Shown here: positions 40,503 to 58,266 of the stretch, piece after piece
Position numbering within the stretch: position 1 is the stretch's first letter
Layout of the letters: every line of letters begins with the position of its first letter
Source: Bradyrhizobium guangxiense
GTDB lineage: Bacteria > Pseudomonadota > Alphaproteobacteria > Rhizobiales > Xanthobacteraceae
Length of the DNA stretch: 64,000 bases
Direction: 5' to 3'
Assembly (NCBI RefSeq): GCF_004114915.1
Contig: NZ_CP022219.1
Coordinates: forward strand, 3,936,501-4,000,500
Translations under genes and position numbers: made by a program
Notes under the pieces: model-generated
The model's database searches: none
Seen by the model: the letters and a program-made list of their open reading frames with translations, nothing else
Told to the model about the DNA's origin: nothing

Positions 40503-42533
40503 TCACTCCTCGTCGTCATCCTCGTCATCCTCGAGATCGTCTTCGTCGTCCTCGTCTCTGTCGTCGGCATGAGCCGCCGCGCCGTGCGGCTGGTGGATCT
40601 GGTCGTTCCAGAGCTTGCGATAGGTCCCGTTCTTGGCCAGCAGTTGGGCGTGCGAGCCGCGTTCGATCGCCCTGCCCCCGGAAATCACGATGATCTCGTC
40701 CATCTCCACCACCGACGTCAGACGGTGGGTCGACCAGATCATGGTGCGGCCCTTGGCGACCTTGAGCAGCGTGCGGTTGATCGCGGCTTCCGTGGTCTGG
40801 TCGAGTGCGGAGGTGGCTTCGTCCAGGAGCAGCACCGAGGGGTTGCGGATGATCGCGCGCGCGATCGCGATGCGTTGGCGCTGGCCGCCCGACAGGGTGT
40901 CGCCGCGCTCGCCGACCGGGGTGTCGTAGCGCTGCGGCAGGCTCATGATGAAGCGGTGGATCTCGGCCTTCTTGGCCGCCTCCTCCACCTCCTCGTCGGT
41001 CGCGCCCTCCTTGCCGAGCCGGATGTTCTCCCGGATCGACATGTTGAACAGCATGTTCTCCTGGAACACCACCGCCATGCTCCGGCGCAACGAATCCAGC
41101 GTCACCTTGCGGACGTCGACGCCGTCGATAGTGACGCGCCCCTCGTCGGGCACATAGAGCCGCAGGATCAGGTTGAGCAACGTGCTCTTGCCGGAGCCGC
41201 TCGGGCCGACGATCGCGATGCGCTTGCCCGCGTTCAGCTTGAGACTGAGATTGTCCAGCACTGGCGTCTGGCTGCCCTCGTACTGGAAGGTGACGTGGTC
41301 GAAGGTGATGTCGTTGGTGATGCGCGGCAGATCGGGCGCGCCGGGGCGATCGGCGCCGCGGGTCGGTTCGTCCAGCAGCTCCTGGATGTGGCGGATCGCG
41401 GCGGCCGAGGAGATCGACACCGGGATGAAATGCATGACGTGGGCGATGTTGTAGGAGACCTCCCAGAACGCGCTCTCGAAGGTGACGAAGGTGCCGATGG
41501 TGATCTGGCCCTTGGTCGCCAGATACGCGCCGATCGCGAGCACCACGAGGTGCAGCATCAAGACCGAGATGGTGACCGTCCGCTCCACCATGGTCGACAG
41601 GAACGCGGCCGAGGCGATCTTGTTGCGGGTCTCGTCGTTGCGGAAGGTGAAGAAGCCGAACATCTTGCGCTGCAGGCTGAATGCCTTGATCACCGCCTGC
41701 GCCGCCACGTTCTCCTGCACCATGCCGAGCAGCGCGCTCTCGTTCAGCTTCTGCTCGTAATTGGCCTGCACCGCCTTGGGCGTCAGGATCCGCGGGCCGA
41801 TCAGCGTGATCGGAAACACCAGCAGCGCAACCACCGCGAGCTGCCAGTTCAGGAACACCATCAGGATGATGCCGGCGACCAGTTCCAGAAACGGCAGCGC
41901 GGCACTGTTGGCGAAGGTCTTCACCGAGCCTTCGAAGGCCGAGAGGTCGACCGAAAAGCGCGACAGAATCTCACCGCGCTTGGTGCGGCCGAAATAGGCC
42001 GCCGGCAGGTCTTGGACGTGCTCGAACAGGCGCTTGCGGACGTCGGAGATGATGCAGGCCGCCAGCCGCGCATCCCAGCGCTCGTACCAGACAGCGATGA
42101 TCGAGGTGAAGATGCCGGCGACGGCGAGCACGCCGAGGATCTTGTACAGCGCCTGGAAGTCCTCTTCGCCGAGCGCGTCGTCGATCAGGAACTTGAGGCT
42201 GAGCGGCATGATGACGTTGAACAGCGTCTCGACGAAGACGCCGAACGCGACGAACGACAGCATCCGCTTGTAGTTCGACACGAAAGGCTTGACGAAGCCG
42301 ACGATGGTCGCGAGCGCGCCGGCAGCTTCCCGCGCGGTGAAGACGACGAGATCTTCGTCTTCGTCGTCGTCGTCGAGTTCCAGCTCGTCTTCGCCGTCCT
42401 CTTCGTCATCTTCGAGGTCCGGCTCGGCAGAAGCGGCGAGCTTGTCGTCGAGCTCGGCGGCCTCTGCCGCGGCGCGCTTCTGTTTGTCGGGCGAGAGAGG
42501 CTTGTCGTCGGGAGCGAGAGGCTTGGATGCCAT
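40503..42533 (-). CDS. ABC exporter (permease-ATPase fusion) with acidic N- and C-terminal tails
   Basis: A 676-residue half-transporter. Residues 1-70 are hydrophilic and end in a run of Asp/Glu. Residues 75-370 are a six-helix ABC transmembrane domain. The nucleotide-binding domain has Walker [10 protein letters not shown], the [15 protein letters not shown] signature, Walker [13 protein letters not shown] and an H-loop STHRL. The last 25 residues are again almost only Asp and Glu. MsbA- or multidrug-type lipid or drug export is the likely role, acting as a homodimer. Acidic tails on both ends are not usual for the family. Its promoter and a candidate operator lie just upstream. Confidence 0.92.
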   Translation of the reverse strand: MASKPLAPDDKPLSPDKQKRAAAEAAELDDKLAASAEPDLEDDEEDGEDELELDDDDEDEDLVVFTAREAAGALATIVGFVKPFVSNYKRMLSFVAFGVFVETLFNVIMPLSLKFLIDDALGEEDFQALYKILGVLAVAGIFTSIIAVWYERWDARLAACIISDVRKRLFEHVQDLPAAYFGRTKRGEILSRFSVDLSAFEGSVKTFANSAALPFLELVAGIILMVFLNWQLAVVALLVFPITLIGPRILTPKAVQANYEQKLNESALLGMVQENVAAQAVIKAFSLQRKMFGFFTFRNDETRNKIASAAFLSTMVERTVTISVLMLHLVVLAIGAYLATKGQITIGTFVTFESAFWEVSYNIAHVMHFIPVSISSAAAIRHIQELLDEPTRGADRPGAPDLPRITNDITFDHVTFQYEGSQTPVLDNLSLKLNAGKRIAIVGPSGSGKSTLLNLILRLYVPDEGRVTIDGVDVRKVTLDSLRRSMAVVFQENMLFNMSIRENIRLGKEGATDEEVEEAAKKAEIHRFIMSLPQRYDTPVGERGDTLSGGQRQRIAIARAIIRNPSVLLLDEATSALDQTTEAAINRTLLKVAKGRTMIWSTHRLTSVVEMDEIIVISGGRAIERGSHAQLLAKNGTYRKLWNDQIHQPHGAAAHADDRDEDDEDDLEDDEDDDEE

Positions 42534-42581
42534 GAAACCAACCGATGCTGACGGCCGGCATGACCGCAGAGAAAGCAGGAT

Positions 42582-42598
42582 ATAGCGGCAACCGCTAT
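42582..42598. promoter_or_regulatory. Candidate operator at the ABC exporter promoter
   Basis: ATAGCGG-CAA-CCGCTAT is a perfect seven-base inverted repeat at the predicted transcription start of the ABC exporter gene. A repressor bound here would block initiation. Confidence 0.45.
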
Positions 42599-42605
42599 TG
42601 AACCG

Positions 42606-42634
42606 ATTCTATGCGATCAGGATGAATTCAGCAA
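42606..42634 (-). promoter_or_regulatory. Predicted promoter of the ABC exporter gene
   Basis: On the minus strand TTGCTG (42629-42634) is followed by a 17-base spacer and TAGAAT (42606-42611, five of six consensus bases). The start codon is at 42533. Confidence 0.6.
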
Positions 42635-42667
42635 AACAATTGGCGAATTCGACGCGCGCCCCCGCGG

Positions 42668-44722
42668 CTAGTCCTCGTCCTCGACCTTGTCGAAGAAGGA
42701 ATAGCGCAGACTGTCGGCGTCGGCGTACCACTGCCCTGGCCCCTTGTTGGCGGCGAGCGTCGCCTCCCAGAGCGCATCGGTGCAATCCTTGCGGTGCATC
42801 GACAGGTCGAAACCGTTGCCGAAGAACAGCTCGGACCATTCCCACCAGGTGCCGAGCTTCTTGACGCCGCGCAGCAGGTCGTAGCGATCGATCAGAGCCG
42901 GAGCCATGTCCGAGGTAATCGAGCCGAACACGAGGCCGGTCTTGACCACGCGGTTGAGCTCACGGATCGCACGCACCACCTGCTTCGGGGAAACGTGGCA
43001 GAGGCTGGTCTCGAACACGAAGTCGAACGCGCCGTCCTTGAACGGCATGTCGGTGATCGAACCGAGCTTGTTGTACTTCTTCAGCGCCTTCGGCGTTTTG
43101 GCGTGGATGGAACGGTTGTTCTCGATGCCGAAGGCATCGATGCCGCGCTCGCGCAGCGCGCCGACCAATTCGCCGCTGGCCGAGCCCGCGACGAGCAGCT
43201 TGGCGCCCTTCGTCTTGCCCCAGACGATGCCGAGCAGCCCGGTGAGATAATCGGGATCGGTGAAGTGGCGCCACGTCTCGTGATAGGGACCGAGGCCGCG
43301 ATAATTCTCGAAATAATCGCGATCGATCTTGTCGGAGAGCGGCTTGTCCGTCTGCGCGCGTTCGCGGCGCAGGCGCATCATCTCGGTCAGGATGATGTCG
43401 GTGGCGGCATCAGAGGAGTCGAGCAGGCCGTTCAGCGTCGAGTCGAACAGATAGTCGCCAACCACCACGATGCCAGGATGCTCCTTCGGCTCCGGCCGGT
43501 GATTGGTCATGACGTCGCGCACGGGCAGACCGCCCGGGATCGCGTTCACCGACGACAGCCAGCGGTGAATCTTGCCTTCCATGAAGTGCGAGCGCGCATC
43601 GCCGAGCGAGGCCGGCAGCGACTTCAGCGCGGCGTCGATCAGCTCCTGGTCCGACAGATTAGCATAGGCCAGCGCGTCGGAGCCCGGGATCAGCCAGTTC
43701 AGCACGCCGTGCTTGCCGACGTCGTGGCGCGCGCCCTCGTTGTAGACGCAGCAGCCGCCGAAAGCTTCCGACATGAACCAGGCGCCGGGAATCTTCTCGC
43801 CCCAGAACGGCGTGTCGAACAGAATCGAGACGCGCAGGTAATGCGCGGGACGGTCGAAATAGGCGACGTGCTTGACCATCGACTTCCGCAGCTGTTCGCC
43901 TTCCCACCCCATGGTAGCGAGCCAGGAATGCGGCAGGCAGACCAGCACGAGATCGAAGTCGCGGGTCTCCGGTCCCTTGCCGTTCATCATCTTGAGCTGG
44001 TAGCGACCGGTCGGCGCCTTGCCCACGGTGAGGACGCGGTGATTGAGCTGGATGTCGGCGTTGACCTCCGACTGCAGGCACTCGATTAGCTGCTCATTGC
44101 CGTTCTGGATGGAATAGAGGCCGATATAGCCGTCGACATCCATCAGATAGTTCTTGAGCGCGTTGAGGCCGTTGGTGTTGTGGCTCTCGGTCGCGATGTC
44201 GGAGCGCGCCATCACCTTGAAGAAGCGCTTGGCCGTCTCGTCCTCGACCTCCTCGTCGAGCACCTGCTCGGCGGTCTTGTAGGCCCAGGGATTCTCGTTG
44301 TCGTGCGCACCGACGCCCTCGTAATATTCGATCGGCGACATCACCTCGGTGCAGCGCTTGCGGAAGGCCTCGATCGCAGCCGCGGTCTTGGCCCCGTATC
44401 TGCGGCGCATGCCGGGAACGTCGTTCAGCAGCTCGCCGCCGAGCTGCACCTGCTCGGCGTCCATCGGAATGGTCTGCAGCCCGAAATGCTGGATCAGCTC
44501 GCGCAACGGATCCGGACCCGTCATCGAGTAGTCGTAGATCTCGGCAACGCCGGCCTCGTAGATCGCCGGCGCGGAATCGAACTTGCGCGTGACGATCTTG
44601 CCGCGGAGCCGGTCCGAGGCCTCGTAGATGGTGACGCGACAGAGATCGCCGAGCTTGCGCTTCAGATACCAGGCGCTCATCAGCCCGCCAGGGCCGCCGC
44701 CTACGATTGCAAGATCAAGCAT
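42668..44722 (-). CDS. FAD-dependent amine-oxidase-like protein fused to a SAM-dependent methyltransferase
   Basis: A 684-residue two-domain protein. Residues 1-450 resemble flavin amine oxidases or phytoene-desaturase-like enzymes: the dinucleotide motif AIVGGGPGGLMSAWYL at the N-terminus, IYEASDRLRGKI, and a C-terminal FAD segment VVVGDYLFDSTLNGLLDSSDAA. Residues 500-684 are a class I methyltransferase with motif I LLVAGSASGELVGAL (from 509), an acidic AFGIENN motif II, and DMPFKDGAFDFVFETSLCHV. The SAM loop has Ala-Gly-Ser-Ala in place of the common Glu/Asp-x-Gly-x-Gly. The substrate is unknown. It lies alone between rpoC and the ABC exporter. Confidence 0.85.
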   Translation of the reverse strand: MLDLAIVGGGPGGLMSAWYLKRKLGDLCRVTIYEASDRLRGKIVTRKFDSAPAIYEAGVAEIYDYSMTGPDPLRELIQHFGLQTIPMDAEQVQLGGELLNDVPGMRRRYGAKTAAAIEAFRKRCTEVMSPIEYYEGVGAHDNENPWAYKTAEQVLDEEVEDETAKRFFKVMARSDIATESHNTNGLNALKNYLMDVDGYIGLYSIQNGNEQLIECLQSEVNADIQLNHRVLTVGKAPTGRYQLKMMNGKGPETRDFDLVLVCLPHSWLATMGWEGEQLRKSMVKHVAYFDRPAHYLRVSILFDTPFWGEKIPGAWFMSEAFGGCCVYNEGARHDVGKHGVLNWLIPGSDALAYANLSDQELIDAALKSLPASLGDARSHFMEGKIHRWLSSVNAIPGGLPVRDVMTNHRPEPKEHPGIVVVGDYLFDSTLNGLLDSSDAATDIILTEMMRLRRERAQTDKPLSDKIDRDYFENYRGLGPYHETWRHFTDPDYLTGLLGIVWGKTKGAKLLVAGSASGELVGALRERGIDAFGIENNRSIHAKTPKALKKYNKLGSITDMPFKDGAFDFVFETSLCHVSPKQVVRAIRELNRVVKTGLVFGSITSDMAPALIDRYDLLRGVKKLGTWWEWSELFFGNGFDLSMHRKDCTDALWEATLAANKGPGQWYADADSLRYSFFDKVEDED

Positions 44723-44856
44723 GTGAGTTCCGTGGTCTCCCGGTCCGCCCCCTGCTCGGGACCACCGGCCTAAACTCTCCTAGCAGAAGCGCTTTTACGC
44801 CTGAAGGAAAGATGAACAAAGGTTGATCCTGCATCGCAGCAAGCGAAGAAAGCAGC

Positions 44857-44883
44857 AAAAAGGCCGGCTTTCGCCGGCCTTTT
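44857..44883 (-). terminator. Rho-independent terminator after rpoC
   Basis: AAAAGGCCGGC pairs with GCCGGCCTTTT around a four-base loop, 32 bases after the rpoC stop; the minus-strand transcript ends in U-run. The symmetric A and T tracts mean that it could also stop plus-strand transcription. Confidence 0.93.
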
Positions 44884-44914
44884 CATTGTCCTCGGTATTC
44901 CTACGGATGAACGA

Positions 44915-49111
<4,197 letters not shown>

Positions 49112-49200
49112 CGTCTTCTCCTCGCGTGCCGGTCGCCTCCGGCCGCAAATTCGAAAATCACTTCTGCACGGCGCCCTGCCCTCAAGGCCTCGGGCCGGGC

Positions 49201-49230
49201 GCCGATGCCCGGCCGCGAAGGCCGGGCATG
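49201..49230. repeat. GC-rich palindrome in the rpoB-rpoC spacer
   Basis: ATGCCCGGCC and GGCCGGGCAT form a perfect ten-base stem with a five-base loop. It resembles REP-type elements and could modulate the rpoB to rpoC ratio. Confidence 0.6.
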
Positions 49231-49240
49231 ACAGGTCGAA

Positions 49241-53359
<4,119 letters not shown>

Positions 53360-53875
53360 CGTGGCCTCTCATTTTCGTCGCCCGCTCTGGGCGCGCCGTC
53401 CAGGACGCGGCTGCCACCGCTCCCCGGGTTGAATTTTTCGAACCCGTTTTGGGGGCCGCAGACTCAGTTTCAGGCTAGAATGTCCTGAATCTGTTCTTCA
53501 GACCTTCAAAACGCAAAACGACGCGCGGGGCGCTGGTGCGCGCCCGCCCGTCACAACGATCGTCTTCACGGACTGCAAAAGCCCGAAATAGCCTGCTCTC
53601 CCAACGGCTTACAGGGAAATCCGGCCTCCCTGCCCACCGCGCTTTCGTGCTGCCGACCCGATATGGGGCGACAATAGTGCAGATTCGAGGGTCGAACCCT
53701 CAAATCCCCACACTTTTTCGTGTTCGGCCCGCGTCGGGACGATCCGTCGCACGCCTTTTGCATCCAGTCCCGGTCTTTCCGATCATCATGGCCGGGCTTG
53801 ACCCGCCATGATGATCCTGGGACGCGATCCCCGGTCTCGCTGCGCGAGCCGGGGATTTCGCCGAAGTAACTTGCG
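53360..53875. other. rplL-rpoB intergenic region
   Basis: No gene is supported in these 516 bases. Visible structures are an inverted repeat CCTGAA...TTCAGA (53481-53502), a hairpin GAGGGT-TCGA-ACCCTC (about 53686-53702), and a REP-like pair next to rplL (53786-53857, listed separately). I see no convincing sigma-70 promoter, so in this operon the hairpins may act as attenuators or RNase III-type processing sites, as is known for this junction in E. coli. Confidence 0.55.
53786..53857. repeat. REP-like double hairpin after rplL
   Basis: GATCATCATGGC...GCCATGATGATC forms the first stem (arms around GGGCTTGACCC). ATCCCCGG and CCGGGGAT form the second, around TCTCGCTGCGCGAG. The arrangement resembles abundant Bradyrhizobium dispersed repeats. 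Confidence 0.7.
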
Positions 53876-54253
53876 TTACTTCAGCTCGACCTTGGCGCCA
53901 GCCTTCTCGAGCTGGGCCTTGATCTTGTCGGCTTCTTCTTTGTTCACGCCTTCCTTCAGCGGCTTCGGAGCACCCTCGACGAGGTCCTTTGCTTCCTTCA
54001 GGCCGAGACCGGTGATGGCGCGGACTTCCTTGATGACCTCGATCTTCTTGTCGCCGGCGCTGGCGAGAACGACCGTGAACTCGGTCTTCTCTTCCGCCGG
54101 AGCGGCAGCGCCGCCACCAGCAGCCGGGCCGGCCACGGCGACGGCCGCGGCAGCCGAAACGCCCCACTTCTCTTCGAGGAGCTTCGCCAGTTCGGCAGCT
54201 TCGAGCACGGTGAGGCTCGAGAGGGCGTCAACGATCTTCTGCAAGTCAGCCAT
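53876..54253 (-). CDS. rplL: 50S ribosomal protein L7/L12
   Basis: A 125-residue stalk protein. The N-terminal dimerisation part reads [28 protein letters not shown], the hinge is Ala/Gly-rich ([14 protein letters not shown]), and the C-terminal domain contains [40 protein letters not shown], which recruits translation factors. It follows rplJ by 54 bases, as usual. Confidence 0.98.
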   Translation of the reverse strand: MADLQKIVDALSSLTVLEAAELAKLLEEKWGVSAAAAVAVAGPAAGGGAAAPAEEKTEFTVVLASAGDKKIEVIKEVRAITGLGLKEAKDLVEGAPKPLKEGVNKEEADKIKAQLEKAGAKVELK

Positions 54254-54307
54254 TGTTCAGTTTCCTTAGGTGTAAGTCTGGTTCGGGTTTGAGTTTTGCG
54301 AAGGGCG

Positions 54308-54826
54308 TCAGGCCGCTTCGCCCTTTGAGGCATGAGCCTGGATGACGCGCGCGAGCTTGCCCGCGGGCGCGTTGGCGAGCTGGGCCAGCTTGGTCGCCGG
54401 GGCCACGATGAGGCCGACGATCTTGCCGCGCAGTTCGTCCAGCGACGGCAGCGAGGCAAGCGCCTTCACGCCGTCGACATTCAGGACGGTCTTACCCATC
54501 GAACCGCCGACGATGACGAACTTTTCGTTCGCCTTGGCGAATTCGATGGCGACCTTTGGCGCCGCTACCGGATCGTTCGAGGTGGCGATCACGGTCGGCC
54601 CCTTCAGCATGGGGCCGATGGCAACGACGTCAGTGCCTTCAAGAGCAATTTTGGCGAGACGGTTCTTCGAGACCTTCACCGAGGCGCCAGCCTGCTTCAT
54701 CTGCTTGCGCAGGGTCTGCATCTGGGCAACGGTCAGGCCGGAATATTGAGCAACGATCGCGACGCTCGTGGTCTTGAAGACCTCGTTGAGCTGTTCGACC
54801 GCCTCCTTTTTTGCCGCTCGTTCCAC
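54308..54826 (-). CDS. rplJ: 50S ribosomal protein L10
   Basis: The GTG at 54826 ([20 protein letters not shown]) is chosen because GGAGAGAG lies 6 bases upstream and the product has the usual 172 residues; an ATG 9 codons upstream overlaps that site. It has [22 protein letters not shown] and the C-terminal helix that carries L7/L12 dimers. L10 normally represses the rplJL mRNA by binding its leader. It follows the inserted dehydrogenase gene by a 578-base gap. Confidence 0.95.
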   Translation of the reverse strand: MERAAKKEAVEQLNEVFKTTSVAIVAQYSGLTVAQMQTLRKQMKQAGASVKVSKNRLAKIALEGTDVVAIGPMLKGPTVIATSNDPVAAPKVAIEFAKANEKFVIVGGSMGKTVLNVDGVKALASLPSLDELRGKIVGLIVAPATKLAQLANAPAGKLARVIQAHASKGEAA

Positions 54827-55404
54827 AGCAAGCTCTCTCCGGTTGGCGGTCATCGCGAAAAGCGGGACCGCCGGGTTGCACCCATCGTCCCACCCAAACC
54901 TGAACCTCGGGGCGAAACCCCACGGACACGCCGGGCAAAACGACAATTCAAAGCCTGCCCTCCGGGAGCCCAAGGGCCCACGGCGTGTCGAGGTCCGAAC
55001 CAAACCCGTTTCGCGAACCAGCCCTTAAAGCTGGGCGCGAAGTCAAATCCGGTCTTCACCCGTCTATGCAGGCCATGCGATTAAGCCGTTGAGAAATAGA
55101 AATTCCTCGCGGGCGCCTGCAGTCTTGGACAGGACAAGGTCAGCCGGCGAACCGCCCGACCCCTGCCCGCATCCCACCAACCGACGGATTTTCCTTCCTT
55201 TTCGGGCAAATCCTTGCGGACGTCCTGAAAAGGAATGAGCTCCTGTCGTGTCGGGTTTTCGGAATGCGTGCACGAACGCGCCAGCCGAGGCCGGCACGTC
55301 CGGAGGCGGTTCTTTAACCGCTCCGGGCCCGCTTGCCAAGAGCAAATTTCACACCAGTTCCAATCCGTTGCCGGCCGGGCGTGAGGCGGCCGACAAGGGC
55401 CGGT
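54827..55404. other. Leader and intergenic region before rplJ
   Basis: No gene is supported in these 578 bases. The part nearest rplJ (54840-55060) is rich in short stems, for example CCAGC-TTTAAGG-GCTGG near 55030 and GGGCCC-flanked segments near 54970, and may be an L10-type autoregulatory leader. Further up, TTCCTTTTC (55195-55203) and GAAAAGGAA (55227-55235) form an inverted repeat. A clear sigma-70 promoter was not seen, though the gap is long enough to hold one. Confidence 0.5.
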
Positions 55405-56358
55405 TCAGGCCATTTTGACCGCATGGGGCAGCGGTTTGCCCTCGAAGAACGCGGTCAGGTTCGCCAGGACGCAGGCTTGCATGGCGACATGCGATTCGAG
55501 GGTGTGGCCGCCGATATGGGGCGCAAACACCACGTTCGGCAGCGCGGTCAGGGCGTCGGGGGCGTGCGGTTCCTGCTCGAAGACGTCGAGGCCGGCGCCG
55601 GCGATGGCCTTGTCGGTCAGGGCCGCCACGAGCGCATTCTGGTCGATCACCGATCCGCGGGAAATGTTGACGACATAGCCGTCCGCGCCGAGACGCCCAA
55701 GGATGTCGGCATTGACGACATGCTGGGTGTCGGCCCCTGCCCGGACCGCGATCATCAGCACGCTGCACCACTCGGCCAGCGCCTCCAGCGACGGAAAATA
55801 TTGATAGGGCAGATCGTATCTGGTGCGGCTGAAATAGCCGATTTCGCTCTCGAAGGCAGCGCAGCGGGCAGCGATCTTGCGGCCGATTTCGCCCATGCCG
55901 TAGACGCCAATGCGGCGGCCGGGCATGCCGGCCTGTGGCCGCATCATCGGCGACGGCTTCGACGCCGCCCAATCGCCGCTGCGGACATATTGGTCGGCAA
56001 CCAGGAGCCGCCGCGTCGTCGCCAGCATCAGCGTCATCGCCATATCGGCGACCGAGGCGGCGTTGGCGCCCGGACTGTGGCCGACCGCGATGTTGCGGGC
56101 GGCGGCGGCCTTGAGGTCGACGCCGTCATAGCCGGTGCCGTAGCAGACGACGGCGCCGAGCTTCGGAAACATGTCCATCGCCTCGGCACCGAGCGGCGAG
56201 CCGCCGGCAGTCAGCAGCGCACGGATGCCGCCGAGCTCGTCGGCAGGAAACACGTCTCGCGCCGGCTTGCCGCCGGTGTCGAGCAATTCGAAGCGCTCGG
56301 CGAAGCGCGCCATCATGGTCTTGGGAAAGCGCGAATAGATCAGGACCTTGTCAGCCAT
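55405..56358 (-). CDS. D-2-hydroxyacid dehydrogenase (NAD-dependent), inserted between rplA and rplJ
   Basis: Start at 56358 (MADKVLIYSRFPKT) gives 317 residues, the usual length. The family markers are GTGYDGVDLKAAAARNI, the NAD motif GVYGMGEIGRKIA (near 155), the catalytic Arg in ISRGSVID (near 230), the Glu in EQEPHAPDAL, and the active-site His in APHIGGHTLE. Glyoxylate, hydroxypyruvate or a related 2-oxoacid is the likely substrate. Its position inside the normally unbroken rplKAJL operon is unusual; it is 90 bases after rplA on the same strand. Confidence 0.93.
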   Translation of the reverse strand: MADKVLIYSRFPKTMMARFAERFELLDTGGKPARDVFPADELGGIRALLTAGGSPLGAEAMDMFPKLGAVVCYGTGYDGVDLKAAAARNIAVGHSPGANAASVADMAMTLMLATTRRLLVADQYVRSGDWAASKPSPMMRPQAGMPGRRIGVYGMGEIGRKIAARCAAFESEIGYFSRTRYDLPYQYFPSLEALAEWCSVLMIAVRAGADTQHVVNADILGRLGADGYVVNISRGSVIDQNALVAALTDKAIAGAGLDVFEQEPHAPDALTALPNVVFAPHIGGHTLESHVAMQACVLANLTAFFEGKPLPHAVKMA

Positions 56359-56448
56359 TGTTCTTGTTTCCGGTAAGCGCCGCCACAAACGACGAGGGGC
56401 GGAATCGGTTGCCCGATTCCGCCCCTCGCCTCATGCAATTTCCAAACC

Positions 56449-57141
56449 TCAGCCGAGAATGGTGCCCGGCTCGACCTTCACGCCGGGGCCCATCGTCGAG
56501 GACACCGCAACGCGCTGGATGTAGGTGCCCTTGGAACCGGCCGGCTTTGCCTTCGAGACGGCATCGGCCAGAGCCTTGATGTTCTCGACCAGCTTCTCTT
56601 CGGAGAACGAGGCCTTGCCGACGCCGGCCTGCAGGATGCCGGCCTTCTCGACGCGGAACTCGACCGAGCCGCCCTTGGCACCCTTCACCGCACCGGTGAC
56701 GTCCATGGTCACGGTGCCGATCTTCGGGTTCGGCATCAGGCCGCGCGGGCCGAGCACCTTACCGAGACGGCCGACCAGCGGCATCATGTCGGGGGTGGCG
56801 ATGCAGCGGTCGAAATCGATCGAGCCGTTCTGCACCTTCTCGACCAGATCCTCGGCGCCGACGACGTCGGCACCGGCGGCCCTGGCCTCATCGGCCTTGG
56901 CGCCGCGGGCGAACACGCCGACGCGGAGGGTACGGCCGGTGCCGTTCGGCAGGGTCACGACGCCGCGGACCATCTGGTCGGCGTGACGCGGATCGACGCC
57001 GAGATTGATCGCAACCTCGATGGTCTCGTCGAACTTCGCCTTGGCGCGTTCCTTGACCATCTTGATGGCGTCCGCGAGCGGGTAAAGCTTTTCGCGGTCA
57101 ATGCCTTCGCGGGCTTTGTTCAGACGCTTTCCGATTGCCAT
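56449..57141 (-). CDS. rplA: 50S ribosomal protein L1
   Basis: A 230-residue L1 starting [22 protein letters not shown], with [33 protein letters not shown] and [14 protein letters not shown]1 forms the mobile E-site stalk and represses its own operon in E. coli. It begins six bases after rplK, so the two are tightly coupled. The next gene downstream is the dehydrogenase rather than rplJ. Confidence 0.98.
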   Translation of the reverse strand: MAIGKRLNKAREGIDREKLYPLADAIKMVKERAKAKFDETIEVAINLGVDPRHADQMVRGVVTLPNGTGRTLRVGVFARGAKADEARAAGADVVGAEDLVEKVQNGSIDFDRCIATPDMMPLVGRLGKVLGPRGLMPNPKIGTVTMDVTGAVKGAKGGSVEFRVEKAGILQAGVGKASFSEEKLVENIKALADAVSKAKPAGSKGTYIQRVAVSSTMGPGVKVEPGTILG

Positions 57142-57147
57142 GACCGC

Positions 57148-57576
57148 TTACCCCGCAACTTCCAGACCCATCGAACGGGCGGAGCCCTCGACCATCTTCA
57201 TGGCCGATTCGATGGTGTCGCAATTCAAGTCCTTCATCTTCTTCTCGGCGATCTCGCGCACCTGCGCCTTGGTCACCTTGCCGGCCTTGTCGCGGCCCGG
57301 CGCCTTCGAGCCGGACTGGATCTTGGCGGCCTGCTTGAGGAAGTAGGACATCGGCGGCGTCTTCATCTCGAAGGTGAAGGAACGGTCCGCATAGATGGTG
57401 ATGATCACCGGGATCGGGGTGTTCTTCTCTTCCTTCTGGGTCTGGGCGTTGAACGCTTTGCAGAACTCCATGATGTTGAGACCGCGCTGACCGAGCGCGG
57501 GACCGATCGGGGGCGAAGGATTCGCCGCACCGGCCGGGACCTGAAGCTTCAGGTATCCGGTCACTTTCTTTGCCAT
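57148..57576 (-). CDS. rplK: 50S ribosomal protein L11
   Basis: A 142-residue L11 starting [40 protein letters not shown], including the Pro-rich helix that binds thiostrepton and RelA-linked factors, and the C-terminal [32 protein letters not shown]. It follows nusG with a 135-base gap. Length and motifs are normal. Confidence 0.98.
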   Translation of the reverse strand: MAKKVTGYLKLQVPAGAANPSPPIGPALGQRGLNIMEFCKAFNAQTQKEEKNTPIPVIITIYADRSFTFEMKTPPMSYFLKQAAKIQSGSKAPGRDKAGKVTKAQVREIAEKKMKDLNCDTIESAMKMVEGSARSMGLEVAG

Positions 57577-57711
57577 GTATCACTCCTGTTGTGCCGGCAT
57601 GTCGCCGGCGGTTTCAGGTTCGTGGTCGGGATCAACGGGCGGCTGGCAACCGCCCTCGTCCTCCCACGGCCTCTCTTTGCGCGAAGCGTTGCGGCTCCGC
57701 GCGCGACCCGA

Positions 57712-58266
57712 TCAGACCTTCTCGACCTGACCGAATTCCAGTTCGACCGGCGTGGCGCGGCCGAAGATCGACACCGCGACCTTTACGCGCGAACGCGCCT
57801 CGTCGATTTCCTCGACCACACCCGAGAACGAGGCGAACGGGCCATCGGCCACGCGCACGTTCTCGCCGATCTCGAACGACACCGACGCCTTCGGCCGTTC
57901 CACGCCCTCCTGCACCTGGTGCAGGATCCGCATGGCCTCGGCTTCCGAGATCGGCATCGGCTTGTTCTCGGCGCCGAGGAAGCCCGTGACCTTCGGCGTG
58001 TTCTTGATCAGATGAAACGCCTCGTCGGTCAGCTTCATCTTCACCAGCACGTAGCCCGGGAAGAACTTGCGCTCGGCGTCGATCTTGCGGCCGCGGCGCA
58101 CTTCCGTGACCTTCTCGGTCGGCACCAGCACCAGCTCGAACAGCTCCTCGAGCCCGCGCTGCTTGGCCTGCTCGCGGATCGATTCGGCGACCTTCTTCTC
58201 GAAGTTCGAATAGGCGTGGACGATGTACCAGCGCTTGTCAGACAGTTGAGCGGTTGCTGTTGCCAT
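57712..58266 (-). CDS. nusG: Transcription termination/antitermination protein NusG
   Basis: A 184-residue NusG: the NGN domain contains RWYIVHAYSNFEKKVAESI and RKFFPGYVLVKM, and the C-terminal KOW domain contains GENVRVADGPFASFSGVVEEID. NusG suppresses pausing and links RNA polymerase with Rho or, through S10, with ribosomes. The ATG overlaps the secE stop as TGATG. The first residues (MATATAQLSDK) are a slightly extended N-terminus; an internal start is unlikely. Confidence 0.98.
   Translation of the reverse strand: MATATAQLSDKRWYIVHAYSNFEKKVAESIREQAKQRGLEELFELVLVPTEKVTEVRRGRKIDAERKFFPGYVLVKMKLTDEAFHLIKNTPKVTGFLGAENKPMPISEAEAMRILHQVQEGVERPKASVSFEIGENVRVADGPFASFSGVVEEIDEARSRVKVAVSIFGRATPVELEFGQVEKV

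Noticed and set aside
44355..44531. Several 60-80 codon plus-strand frames inside the FAD-methyltransferase gene
   Set aside because: Shadows of the large minus-strand gene; none has a ribosome site or domain.
53670..53705. GATTCGAGGGTCGAACCCTCAA-like segment resembling a tRNA T-arm
   Set aside because: It is a simple hairpin; no acceptor, D or anticodon stems exist at the right distances.
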